In this document: positions 42,212 through 50,116 of the stretch, piece by piece
Layout of the letters: the number at the start of each line of letters is the position of its first letter
Position numbering within the stretch: the stretch's first letter is position 1
Source: Phycisphaerales bacterium
GTDB taxonomy: Bacteria; Planctomycetota; Phycisphaerae; Phycisphaerales; SM1A02
DNA: 64,000 nucleotides
Assembly (NCBI GenBank): GCA_030748575.1
Contig: JASMLR010000006.1
Coordinates: forward strand, 62,001 to 126,000
Direction: 5' to 3'
The notes under the pieces: model-generated
The model's input: only the letters and a program-made list of their open reading frames with translations
Told to the model about the DNA's origin: nothing
Database searches by the model: none
Made by a program: the position numbers and the translations under genes

Positions 42212-42730
42212 ATGCCCGAACGTCTTCGAGCCCTCGTCCGCGACATCTCCGACTACCCCCAGCCCGGAATCGTCTTTCGAGACATTACGCCACTGCTCAA
42301 GGACTGCGCAGGCCTGGCTCTGGCCGCCGAGCTGATGGTGAATCCGTTCCGGCATACCGGCGTCGACATCGTGGTCGGTGCCGAGTCCCGTGGGTTCATC
42401 TTTGGAACGCTCCTCGCTCGGGCGTTGAACGCGGGATTCGTACCAATCCGCAAGCCGGGGAAACTTCCGGCCGAAACGCACTCCCGGGACTACGAACTCG
42501 AGTACGGAAGCGACACGCTCGAGATTCATGCCGACGCCATCACGCCCGGCCAGCGTGTCCTGCTGGTCGACGATCTCATCGCCACCGGCGGGACGATGGA
42601 AGCCAGTTGCCAGCTCATCAACGCGCTCGGGGGCAACCTCGTGGGCATCACGGTCCTCATCGAACTGGTGTCACTGGGCGGCGCAGCCCGGATTGCGCCC
42701 CACACCATTCACAGCGTGCTGACGTACTGA
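42212..42730 (+). CDS. apt: Adenine phosphoribosyltransferase
   Basis: Purine salvage: adenine plus PRPP to AMP. 172 residues, as usual. Motifs: LVRDISDYPQPGIVFRDITPLL at the N-terminus (hood), GAESRGFIFG, the flexible loop KPGKLPAETHSRDY and the PRPP-binding site VLLVDDLIATGGTM. ATG 42212 follows GGAAGGAGG; upstream in-frame codons belong to the antisense of groES. It is divergent from groES. Confidence 0.95.
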   Translation: MPERLRALVRDISDYPQPGIVFRDITPLLKDCAGLALAAELMVNPFRHTGVDIVVGAESRGFIFGTLLARALNAGFVPIRKPGKLPAETHSRDYELEYGSDTLEIHADAITPGQRVLLVDDLIATGGTMEASCQLINALGGNLVGITVLIELVSLGGAARIAPHTIHSVLTY

Positions 42731-42811
42731 GCCGCCAGGGCCTGAAACATGCGCGGTTCCGACGATTTACCCGGGCCGGGGACGCTTCCGCTTGCGGTAT
42801 CATGGGCGGCT

Positions 42812-42827
42812 CGCAGCGTAGGCTGCG
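42812..42827 (+). promoter_or_regulatory. Hairpin in the hppD leader, downstream of a TATCAT box
   Basis: CGCAGC-GTAG-GCTGCG forms a 6-bp stem with a 4-nt loop. It lies 8 bp after a -10-like TATCAT (42798-42803), so it would be at the very 5' end of the hppD mRNA, 22 bp before the ATG. It may protect the transcript end. No -35 is evident. Confidence 0.28.
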
Positions 42828-42849
42828 GCAACACCGGAGCATCCGTCCC

Positions 42850-44043
42850 ATGACGACCGCCAACATGACGCAGGCCCAGACTTCAGCCGATCCTCTGTCG
42901 CTCATCGACGTCGATCACGTCCGCTTTTTTGTCGGCAACGCCAAACAAGCGGCATTCTTCTACGCCTACACATTCGGCTTTACGATCGAACAGATGGCGG
43001 ACCTGACCACCGGAAGCCGCGATCGTTCCCGGTATCTGCTGACGCAAGGCAACATTCGACTGCTCCTTGAGACGCCGCTCTCGAAGGACGACCCGGCCGC
43101 CGAGGAGATTCGCTGCTACGGGGACGGCGTCAAGGACATCGCCTTCACGGTGGACGATGCCGAGGCCGCCTGGAACCAGGCCATCGCCAATGGCGCAGAA
43201 GCCGCGTACGAGCCGCTGACGCTCTCCGACCAGACCGGCACCGTCACGACGGCGGGCATCAAGACCTATGGCCGCGCGGTCCACTCGTTCGTCAGCCGAA
43301 CCGGCGACTACACGATCGACCGCGTCAAGACGGGCGGCGACTTCGAGCCCGGCTTCTGTCGTGTTGATGGGCTCTCGATCAACGACTTCAACCGCAAGAA
43401 TCCCTGTGGGCTGATGTTCCTGGACCACTGCGTCGGCAATGTCGACGACGGCAAGATGAACCACTGGGTTGACTGGTATGAGAACGTGCTCGGCTTTGCG
43501 ATGTTCAAGCACTTCGATGATGCCGACATCTCGACCGAGTATTCCGCGCTCATGTCCAAGGTCATGGCCTCAGGCAACAACCTCATCAAGTTCCCGATCA
43601 ACGAGCCGGCCCCCGGCAAGAGGAAGAGCCAGATCCAGGAGTATCTGGAGTGGCACGACATGACGCCGGGCGTGCAGCACCTCGCGTTCCGGACGAACGA
43701 CTGCGTCGAGTCGGTCGCCGAACTCCGCCGCCGCGGCGTGGACTTCCTGCACATCCCTGACGAGTACTACGAAACCGTCTGGCAGCGGGTCGACAAGATG
43801 CTCACCGAGAACGGCCACAAGCCCGTGCGGGAAGACCACGAGCGGATCAAGGATCTCGGCATCCTCGTCGACGCCGACGATCAGGGCTATCTGCTGCAGC
43901 TCTTCACCAAACCCCTGCAAGATCGCCCGACGCTCTTCTTCGAGATCATCGGCCGCCGCGGCAGCCAGTCGTTCGGCAAGGGCAACTTCAAGGCACTCTT
44001 TGAGTCGCTGGAGATTGAGCAGGATCGCCGCGGCAATCTGTAG
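42850..44043 (+). CDS. hppD: 4-hydroxyphenylpyruvate dioxygenase
   Basis: Fe(II) enzyme that converts 4-hydroxyphenylpyruvate to homogentisate in tyrosine degradation. 397 residues with two vicinal-oxygen-chelate halves. The iron ligands are His193 (LDHCVGNV), His276 (VQHLAF) and Glu365 (FFEIIGRRG). The C-terminal GSQSFGKGNFKALFESLE matches the gating helix. The ATG at 42850 was chosen over far-upstream ATGs in frame with apt's antisense. hmgA and fahA, later steps in the pathway, are found 2.4 and 5 kb away, not in one operon. Confidence 0.96.
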   Translation: MTTANMTQAQTSADPLSLIDVDHVRFFVGNAKQAAFFYAYTFGFTIEQMADLTTGSRDRSRYLLTQGNIRLLLETPLSKDDPAAEEIRCYGDGVKDIAFTVDDAEAAWNQAIANGAEAAYEPLTLSDQTGTVTTAGIKTYGRAVHSFVSRTGDYTIDRVKTGGDFEPGFCRVDGLSINDFNRKNPCGLMFLDHCVGNVDDGKMNHWVDWYENVLGFAMFKHFDDADISTEYSALMSKVMASGNNLIKFPINEPAPGKRKSQIQEYLEWHDMTPGVQHLAFRTNDCVESVAELRRRGVDFLHIPDEYYETVWQRVDKMLTENGHKPVREDHERIKDLGILVDADDQGYLLQLFTKPLQDRPTLFFEIIGRRGSQSFGKGNFKALFESLEIEQDRRGNL

Positions 44044-44070
44044 GCCTGCGGGCTGAACCCCGGCCACCGC

Positions 44071-45225
44071 TCACACAGAGGGCTGCCACCCGCCGCAGCG
44101 TTTGACCAGTACGCTGGCGTCCCAGTCGCTTGAAGCGATCGCATCCACGATGGCTTCGGCTGCGTGACCATCACCGTACGGATTCTGAAGCCCGGCGAGC
44201 GAGCCGCGAAACGCGGGCGTCGTCGCGGCGGTGATGGCGGCTTTGATGGCCTCCACCTCCGCCGGCGCATCGACGATGTTGGCGGCGCGGGTGCGGCCTT
44301 GCTGGCGGGCGCCGACGTTGACGACGGGCAGTTCAAGCGACGCGGCTTCCATGATGCCACTGCTGGAGTTTCCGGCCAGGCAGGCAGCGTGCTGGAGGAG
44401 TCCCCAGTAGTGCAGGTGGTCGAGATTCACGCGAAGCACCGCGTCATCGCGGCGGCTGCAGATACCTTCGGCCAGCGTGATGATGCGGGAGTAGCCGGCG
44501 TCGGCATTCGGGAAGCAGAAGACCAGCGGCGGCGTCGCCTGCTCGATCGCCTCAAAGAAGACTTCCGCTTCATCCACCGTGTCTCGGTGCATGGTGGTCG
44601 GATGAAACGCCACGACGATAGGCGGCGGATCAAGGGTCCGACCGACGGCGGCCTCCACGGCGGCCCGGCCCGAAATCTCATCCAGCCGCAGGTGATCCAG
44701 CGACGGCGCGCCTGTGACATGCACGCGGCCTGGTTCTTCGCCCATCGCAATCACCCGGTCCGCGGCGTCCTGCGTTGGCACCAGATGCAGGTGGCTCATC
44801 TTGGTCAGCGCATCACGCACCTGCTGGTCGATCGCCCCCTCACTGATCTCGCCGCCCTCGATGTGCGCGATGGGAATGCGGAGCGCCATCGCCGCAGCCG
44901 CCGGGGCAAGCATCTCAAAGCGATCGGCAATGAGCAGCAGCAGGTCTGGCCGCAGGCGATCCAGCGCTTCAGTAAACCCGAGCACCGCGCGTCCGATCCC
45001 CTCGCCCATGCCCCGATCTGAGTCATCGGCGGCCAGGAACGGAATCTCGGCGGCGACGTCATATCCGGCGGCGCGGACGGCGTCGATCGTCCGACCGAAT
45101 CGATCATCCAGATGCGCGCCGCCGACGAGCAGAGACGTCTGCATGCGTCCTCGCATGGCTCTGAGGACCGGCTCGACGTGCCCCCAGTCGGCCCGCGAGG
45201 TCGTGACGACGGCGGTGTGCAGCAT
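44071..45225 (-). CDS. Hydrolysing UDP-N-acetylglucosamine 2-epimerase family (NeuC/LegG-like)
   Basis: 384 residues, GT-B-like fold. N-terminal AVVTTSRADWGHVEPVLRAM, GGAHLDDRFGRTID, then AHIEGGEISEGAIDQQVRDALTKMSHLHLV and GNSSSGIMEAASLELPVVNVG-QGRTRAANI are the signatures of hydrolysing NDP-GlcNAc 2-epimerases (NeuC, LegG), which make ManNAc-type sugars for sialic/legionaminic acids. No other nonulosonate gene lies nearby, so the product's use is unknown. ATG 45225 was chosen: TATCCT stands 8 nt upstream, and an earlier start would overlap the ACR3 gene. Confidence 0.86.
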   Translation of the reverse strand: MLHTAVVTTSRADWGHVEPVLRAMRGRMQTSLLVGGAHLDDRFGRTIDAVRAAGYDVAAEIPFLAADDSDRGMGEGIGRAVLGFTEALDRLRPDLLLLIADRFEMLAPAAAAMALRIPIAHIEGGEISEGAIDQQVRDALTKMSHLHLVPTQDAADRVIAMGEEPGRVHVTGAPSLDHLRLDEISGRAAVEAAVGRTLDPPPIVVAFHPTTMHRDTVDEAEVFFEAIEQATPPLVFCFPNADAGYSRIITLAEGICSRRDDAVLRVNLDHLHYWGLLQHAACLAGNSSSGIMEAASLELPVVNVGARQQGRTRAANIVDAPAEVEAIKAAITAATTPAFRGSLAGLQNPYGDGHAAEAIVDAIASSDWDASVLVKRCGGWQPSV

Positions 45226-45233
45226 GGCCAGAG

Positions 45234-45239
45234 AGGATA
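45234..45239 (-). promoter_or_regulatory. -10-like box (TATCCT) for the NeuC-like gene
   Basis: TATCCT ends 8 nt before ATG 45225 on the minus strand, in the 26-bp gap after the ACR3 gene. No Shine-Dalgarno is present. Read-through from the ACR3 gene is also possible. Confidence 0.25.
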
Positions 45240-45251
45240 GGCCCCCGCCGC

Positions 45252-46310
45252 TCAAGCGGAGGTCCGAAACCACCGCCGGCCAATCCAGAGCGAAACGCTG
45301 ACCAGGCCGATCAACACCGGCACCTCCACGAGCGGGCCGATGACGGCTGCAAACGCGGCGCCGCTTCCGATGCCGAAGACGCCCACGGCGACGGCGATCG
45401 CGAGTTCGAAGTTGTTGCTCGCAGCGGTGAATGACAACGCGGCCGCCTGTGGATAGGTGGCACCGGCCAGACCGCTCATGGCGAAACTGATGAAGAACAT
45501 GAGCACGAAGTAGATGAGCAGCGGCGCGGCCACGAGCAGTACATCACCCGGCCTCGCCACGATCGTGGCGCCCTGCATGCTGAACATGATGACAATCGTG
45601 AAGAGAAGCGCTACCAGCGTCAGCGGCGAGATCAGCGGGATGAAACGCTCGTGGTACCACGCTTTGCCCCTCGCTTTCACGAGCACCAGGCGCGTCAACG
45701 CTCCCGCCGCAAATGGAATGCCCAGATAGATCAGCACGCTCCAGGCGATCTCCGCCATGCTGATTGGAATGTCGGCGCCGTCCAGACCCAGCAGAGGCGG
45801 CAGCACCGTGACGAAGACCCAGGCGTAGAGGCTGTAGAAGAGCACCTGGAATATCGAGTTGAATGCCACCAGGCCTGCTGCAAACTCGGTGTCACCCTCG
45901 GCCAGTTCATTCCACACGATCACCATCGCGATGCAGCGGGCCAGACCGATCATGATGAGGCCGACCATGAGTTCGGGATGGTTGCGGAGGAAAAGGATCG
46001 CCAACGCAAACATGAGCAGCGGCCCGATGATCCAGTTCTGCACCAGCGAGAGGCCGAGGACGCGGACATTCCGAAGGACATCGCCCAGCGTTTCGTACCG
46101 CACTTTGGCCAGCGGCGGGTACATCATGAGGATGAGCCCCACGGCGATCGGGACGCTCGTGTCCGAGCCGGCCAGCCGCAGCGACCCAATCCAACTGCCG
46201 AAGGCTGGCGCTGCAGACCCCAACGCCACACCCACGGCCATGGCCAGAAAGATCCAGAGCGTTAGAAAGCGGTCGAGCACACCGAGGCGCGCGGGGGTCG
46301 TGCGGGGCAC
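45252..46310 (-). CDS. arsB: ACR3 family arsenite efflux permease
   Basis: 352 residues with ten membrane helices, of the ACR3 (BART) superfamily that exports arsenite using the proton gradient. The essential Cys is Cys126 in [13 protein letters not shown], with the conserved second motif [19 protein letters not shown]-terminus and length agree with ACR3 rather than E. coli-type ArsB. GTG 46310 follows AAGGAG by 7 nt. No arsR or arsC lies next to it. Confidence 0.92.
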   Translation of the reverse strand: MPRTTPARLGVLDRFLTLWIFLAMAVGVALGSAAPAFGSWIGSLRLAGSDTSVPIAVGLILMMYPPLAKVRYETLGDVLRNVRVLGLSLVQNWIIGPLLMFALAILFLRNHPELMVGLIMIGLARCIAMVIVWNELAEGDTEFAAGLVAFNSIFQVLFYSLYAWVFVTVLPPLLGLDGADIPISMAEIAWSVLIYLGIPFAAGALTRLVLVKARGKAWYHERFIPLISPLTLVALLFTIVIMFSMQGATIVARPGDVLLVAAPLLIYFVLMFFISFAMSGLAGATYPQAAALSFTAASNNFELAIAVAVGVFGIGSGAAFAAVIGPLVEVPVLIGLVSVSLWIGRRWFRTSA

Positions 46311-46444
46311 TGCAAGACTCCTTGGCAGCAGGAACGCGGCAAGGTATCACTGATCGCCGCCGCCGGAAACCCCGCGGGCGACCCCGAAAGCAGGTCCCGG
46401 AAGCAAGGCCCCGACGCCGCCTTCCGTGCTCCGGCCCACTCCCG

Positions 46445-46450
46445 TACAAT
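46445..46450 (+). promoter_or_regulatory. -10 box (TACAAT) of hmgA
   Basis: TACAAT is 19 nt before the hmgA ATG, with the strong site GGAGGTGA (46459-46466) between them. The -35 region (TTCCGT, 17 nt upstream) is weak, which suggests an activator or an alternative factor. Confidence 0.38.
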
Positions 46451-46469
46451 CCGGACTTGGAGGTGAGCG

Positions 46470-47684
46470 ATGCCCTACTACACCAGTCTCGGTGAGATTC
46501 CCCCGAAGCGGCACATTCAGTTCCGCCGCCCCGACGGTGTGCTGTATTCGGAGGAGGTCTTCGGCACCGAGGGCTTCGACGGGCCCACCTCCACCATGTA
46601 TCACATTCACCCGCCAACCCAGGTGACGGGTTGGACCTGCGAGTATTCCACCAAGGTGGACTACCTCGAGTCCAACGTCATGCGGATGCGGCACCTGACG
46701 TCGATGGACCGCCAGCCAAAGGGTGACCCCATCACCGGCCGGACCGTCCTCTTTGGGAATGTCGACTGCGAGATCGGCATCTGCGTCCCCAATGAGCCGA
46801 TGGACTACCACTTCAAGAACGGCCAGGGCGACGAGTGCCTCTACATCCACCACGGCACCGGCACGCTCTACACCATGTTCGGCACGCTGACCTTCGGGCC
46901 ACGCGACTTTGTGGTCATTCCGAAGGGCACGATTTACCGCATGGTCTTTGACCCACGTGAGGCAGACGCTCCGAACGATCGCTTCCTCTGCATCGAGACA
47001 GCCAATGCCTCGCACATCCTGCCGCCCAAGCGGTATGTCTCCGAGAAGACGTCCCAGTTTCTTGAGCATGCCCCCTACTGCGAGCGGGATCTCCGCATTC
47101 CCCAGATGCCGCTGGCCTACGACGAACTCGGTGACTTTGAGGTCCGGATCAAGGCTGTCAACAGCGTTCACTCGTACACCTATCCGTACCACCCGCTCGA
47201 CATCGTGGGCTGGGACGGCTGCTACTACCCGTACTGCTTCAATTGCGATGACTTCAGCCCGATTGTGGCCAAGCACCACATGCCGCCGCCGACCCATCAG
47301 GTCTTTGCCGGTGGAGGCTTCGTCATTTGCGCGTTCTGCCCGCGGATGCTCGACTTCCACCCGGAGGCGATCAAGGTGCCGTACAACCACAGCAACGTCG
47401 ACAGCGACGAAGTGATGTACTACTGCGACAGCAAGTACACGGCCCGGCGAGGCATCGCCGAGGGGTCGATCACCATGCACCCGCAGGGCATTCCCCACGG
47501 GCCGCACCCGGGCACGGTCGAGAAGACCCTCGACCAGACCTACACCGACGAACTCGTGGTCATGTGCGACACGTTCCGCCCGCTCTACCCGACAGCTGCG
47601 GCGCTTGAACTGGACGACGCCGACTATCCGCAGTCCTGGGCGGACTGGAAGCCCATTCCAGTCGGTTCGCCCGTGACGACTTGA
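46470..47684 (+). CDS. hmgA: Homogentisate 1,2-dioxygenase
   Basis: Opens the homogentisate ring to maleylacetoacetate. 404 residues, shorter than the usual 430-450. The Fe ligands are expected at His307 (YNHSN), Glu314 (DSDEVM) and His343 (IPHGPHPG), the order known for the family. Other marks are IHHGTGTLYTMFGTLTFGPRD, VIPKGTIYR and WDGCYYPYCFN. GGAGG with a 6-nt spacer sets the start. It is divergent from the ACR3 gene and convergent on fahA. Confidence 0.93.
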   Translation: MPYYTSLGEIPPKRHIQFRRPDGVLYSEEVFGTEGFDGPTSTMYHIHPPTQVTGWTCEYSTKVDYLESNVMRMRHLTSMDRQPKGDPITGRTVLFGNVDCEIGICVPNEPMDYHFKNGQGDECLYIHHGTGTLYTMFGTLTFGPRDFVVIPKGTIYRMVFDPREADAPNDRFLCIETANASHILPPKRYVSEKTSQFLEHAPYCERDLRIPQMPLAYDELGDFEVRIKAVNSVHSYTYPYHPLDIVGWDGCYYPYCFNCDDFSPIVAKHHMPPPTHQVFAGGGFVICAFCPRMLDFHPEAIKVPYNHSNVDSDEVMYYCDSKYTARRGIAEGSITMHPQGIPHGPHPGTVEKTLDQTYTDELVVMCDTFRPLYPTAAALELDDADYPQSWADWKPIPVGSPVTT

Positions 47685-47748
47685 GTCTGCCCGCTCCCTG
47701 AACAACGCGCTGCATTTCCCCCCATGCCTGCGCAGTGTCTGGGCGGAC

Positions 47749-47901
47749 ATGTGGGCGCTTTCAGAAGAGACCCATCTGATGTTGAGCGGCGCGTGCGCGA
47801 AGTCGATCGAATGGGAGCCGTACTGCCTTGGCGATGCGTGGAACATCCCCTTCGGGCACGAAACGCCGATGGACTGCCTGATGCAGGGCGCAACCCCCTA
47901 G
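47749..47901 (+). CDS. Possible 50-residue protein or gene remnant between hmgA and fahA
   Basis: ATG 47749 to TAG 47901 encodes MWALSEETHLMLSGACAK and, later, EWEPYCLGDAWNIPFGHETP. The frame is open on the 5' side back to 47677, giving LRSVWAD before the ATG. Composition is protein-like, with aromatic and acidic residues and mainly G/C in third positions, unlike the shadow frames. No Shine-Dalgarno stands before the ATG. I do not recognise a family; it could be a short protein or the decayed end of a larger gene. It ends in a shared CTAG with fahA. Confidence 0.3.
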   Translation: MWALSEETHLMLSGACAKSIEWEPYCLGDAWNIPFGHETPMDCLMQGATP

Positions 47902-49187
47902 TTGGCTGGCAGGACCACCCCGCTGCAAGTGCCAAACCCGACGCGTCCGGCGCCTTCCCGCTCGCACCACGCGGCAATCGTCAACTCGTCACCATCCTGC
48001 AGGAACCGCCGCTGCGTGCCATCGGGCAGATCGATCGGCTCGGTGCCCCGCCAGGTGAGTTCGAGCAGACATCCGCGGCTCTCCTTCTCGGGGCCACTGA
48101 CGGTGCCGCTTCCAATGAGGTCGCCCGGCCGCATGGGGCACCCGGTGCTGGTGTGATGGGCGAGCATCTGCGCGAACGACCACGACAGGTCCGCGAGCGT
48201 TCCGCGGCTGAGTTGCACGGGCGCCGTACCGGCGCCCCGCATGGCCGCCGACGACAGCGTCACCACAGCCTGCACGTCGATGGCGTCGCGGCTCGCTCCA
48301 GTGGGCGTCAGGTAGTCCAGCAGCGGCGGATCGTCGGCTGCCCGTGCCGGGCCGTGGCTGCGATAGGGCTCCAGCGCCTCCATCGTGACGACCCATGGCG
48401 AGATCGTGCTTGCGAAGTTCTTCGCATTGAACGGGCCGAGGGGCTGGTACTCCCACTTCTGCACGTCGCGGGCTGACCAGTCATTCAAAATCACCACGCC
48501 GAAGAGTCGATCGCTCGCTTCACCAATGGCCACGCGGGATCCCATGGGATTGCCCGTGCCGATGAAGGCGCCGAACTCCAACTCGTAGTCGAGCAACCTG
48601 CACGGACCGAAGGCCGGCGGGCCATCGTCCGGCTTGAGTTGCCCATGGGGACGCATGATGTCCGTCCCGGACACGACCACACTGCTCGCGCGGCCGTGGT
48701 AGCCCACGGGCAGGTGCAACCAGTTCGGCATGAGGGGCTCGCCGTCCGGCCTGAACATTCGACCGACATTCGTTGCATGATGCCGCGCTGCGTAGAAGTC
48801 GGTGTAGTCCCCAATGTCCGCAGGAAGCCGCATCACGGTCTCGACCATGGGACGCACCAGTCGGTCCTGCCTCGGAGACTCCGCATCAAGCAAGTCACCG
48901 ATGGCGACCCGAACGCGATGCCACACGTCGGGCCCCAGCGCCATGAAGTCATTGAGCGACTCGGCGCACAACGCGCACGCAGCCTCGCCTTCAAGCGCCA
49001 GGGCTCCGGTCTCAATCGCAGCGGTCACGTCCAGGACCTGCCTGCCGATCGCCACGCCGATACGCCCCGCCCCGTCTTCGCCCTCGAACACGCCGAATGG
49101 CAGGTTCTGGATTGGAAAGTCGCACCCCAGCTCGTTTGCCGATTCAATCCAACTTTGTCGAGCGGGATCGTGTGTCGCGTTGGTCAT
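47898..49187 (-). CDS. fahA: Fumarylacetoacetase
   Basis: Last step of tyrosine degradation: fumarylacetoacetate to fumarate and acetoacetate. 429 residues. Motifs: N-terminal FPIQNLPFGVF, DYTDFYAARHHATNVGRMF, metal-binding LLDYELEFGAFIG, NDWSARDVQKWEYQPLGPF and C-terminal GDLIGSGTVSGPE, all as in FAH. ATGA overlap with the upstream unknown gene implies co-translation. The 3' end shares a stop region with the possible small gene. Confidence 0.95.
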   Translation of the reverse strand: MTNATHDPARQSWIESANELGCDFPIQNLPFGVFEGEDGAGRIGVAIGRQVLDVTAAIETGALALEGEAACALCAESLNDFMALGPDVWHRVRVAIGDLLDAESPRQDRLVRPMVETVMRLPADIGDYTDFYAARHHATNVGRMFRPDGEPLMPNWLHLPVGYHGRASSVVVSGTDIMRPHGQLKPDDGPPAFGPCRLLDYELEFGAFIGTGNPMGSRVAIGEASDRLFGVVILNDWSARDVQKWEYQPLGPFNAKNFASTISPWVVTMEALEPYRSHGPARAADDPPLLDYLTPTGASRDAIDVQAVVTLSSAAMRGAGTAPVQLSRGTLADLSWSFAQMLAHHTSTGCPMRPGDLIGSGTVSGPEKESRGCLLELTWRGTEPIDLPDGTQRRFLQDGDELTIAAWCEREGAGRVGFGTCSGVVLPAN

Positions 49188-50116
49188 GAACCTGTCGTCT
49201 CCGTCTGCGGCGTCAGCCAGTCAATGGCCTCCAGATCCTCCCACGGCTCGTCAATGCTGCACGAGCCGTACGAAATCGCAAAGCCAAGTCGGGCCTCCTC
49301 CAGATCGTCACGGGTCAGATGAAGGTCCGAGACCGTGAGCGATGCGTCGTCGAATGCAAAGGCCGAGGGGTCGTCAATCTCAATGATCCTGCGTACCGTT
49401 TCCGCATCGGCCTCCGCCGCATGGGCGGCCGCTGCAGCGGTGTACACGCCGATGAATCCGTGCTGCCGCGCCGGCACCACCGGATGGTCGTTCGGGAACG
49501 GGTGGTGCAGGCCCGCCGTTGCCTTGAATGGCACGCCGGCGGCAGCCGCCGCCACCAGGAACCGCGCGACCTCGCCGCTTCCCGGATACAACTCCGGCCG
49601 CACACCACCGGTGCGAATCTTGGCGGCAGCCTCGGACCCCGCGAGCACGGCAAGAAGCCCGCGTGGATCACCTGCCAGCGGAATCTCGATGAAGGGAAAC
49701 AGCGTGTCGGGCATCAGGTCCAGCGCCCGGTCGATGGCCTCGGCGCAGTCGCCGGCAGCTTCGATCACGTCGACCACGGCCCGCCCTGCTGCCGGCTCCG
49801 CGTGCCGCTGGTTGAAGGCTTCAATGGTGTCCAGATCCTCGGCAAAGCCATCGTCACCACATGGCCGCGTCAACGCGCTGAGGCACCAGGGCTCGGCCTC
49901 TTCCTCGTCCGGAAGCAGATCGGCCGCCGCCTGCTCAAACTCCGCGAGTCGGGCGACCGGAACAATCACGCGGCCGACCATCCAGCCGCGGGGATCGAGC
50001 ATCACCCTGCGGTAGGTCGCCACCATGTCGGGCATGTCCAGCTTGGCCGGCGGGAACAGTCCCGCGTAATCGATCAGCCCGTCTAGAAGCACGCTCAGCG
50101 TGGCAGGCGTCTTCAT
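49184..50116 (-). CDS. Unknown conserved protein (DYAGLFPPA family), coupled to fahA
   Basis: 310 residues. The N-terminus LLDGLIDYAGLFPPAKLDM is a motif I have seen in uncharacterised bacterial proteins. Later parts look like a TIM-barrel-type series of beta-alpha units: FPFIEIPLAG, AKIRTGGVRPELYPGS, then PFKATAGLHHPFPND and FIGVYTAAAAAH, where KIRTGG and FKATAGLHHP look like active-site loops. No signal peptide or TM. Its start overlaps the gltX stop and its end overlaps the fahA start, both ATGA. Function unknown; the context suggests a link to aromatic amino acid breakdown. Confidence 0.75.
   Translation of the reverse strand: MKTPATLSVLLDGLIDYAGLFPPAKLDMPDMVATYRRVMLDPRGWMVGRVIVPVARLAEFEQAAADLLPDEEEAEPWCLSALTRPCGDDGFAEDLDTIEAFNQRHAEPAAGRAVVDVIEAAGDCAEAIDRALDLMPDTLFPFIEIPLAGDPRGLLAVLAGSEAAAKIRTGGVRPELYPGSGEVARFLVAAAAAGVPFKATAGLHHPFPNDHPVVPARQHGFIGVYTAAAAAHAAEADAETVRRIIEIDDPSAFAFDDASLTVSDLHLTRDDLEEARLGFAISYGSCSIDEPWEDLEAIDWLTPQTETTGS

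Noticed and set aside
41503-42849. Upstream in-frame extension of hppD
   Set aside because: The extension crosses aroA, groES and apt; HPPD similarity begins just after ATG 42850.
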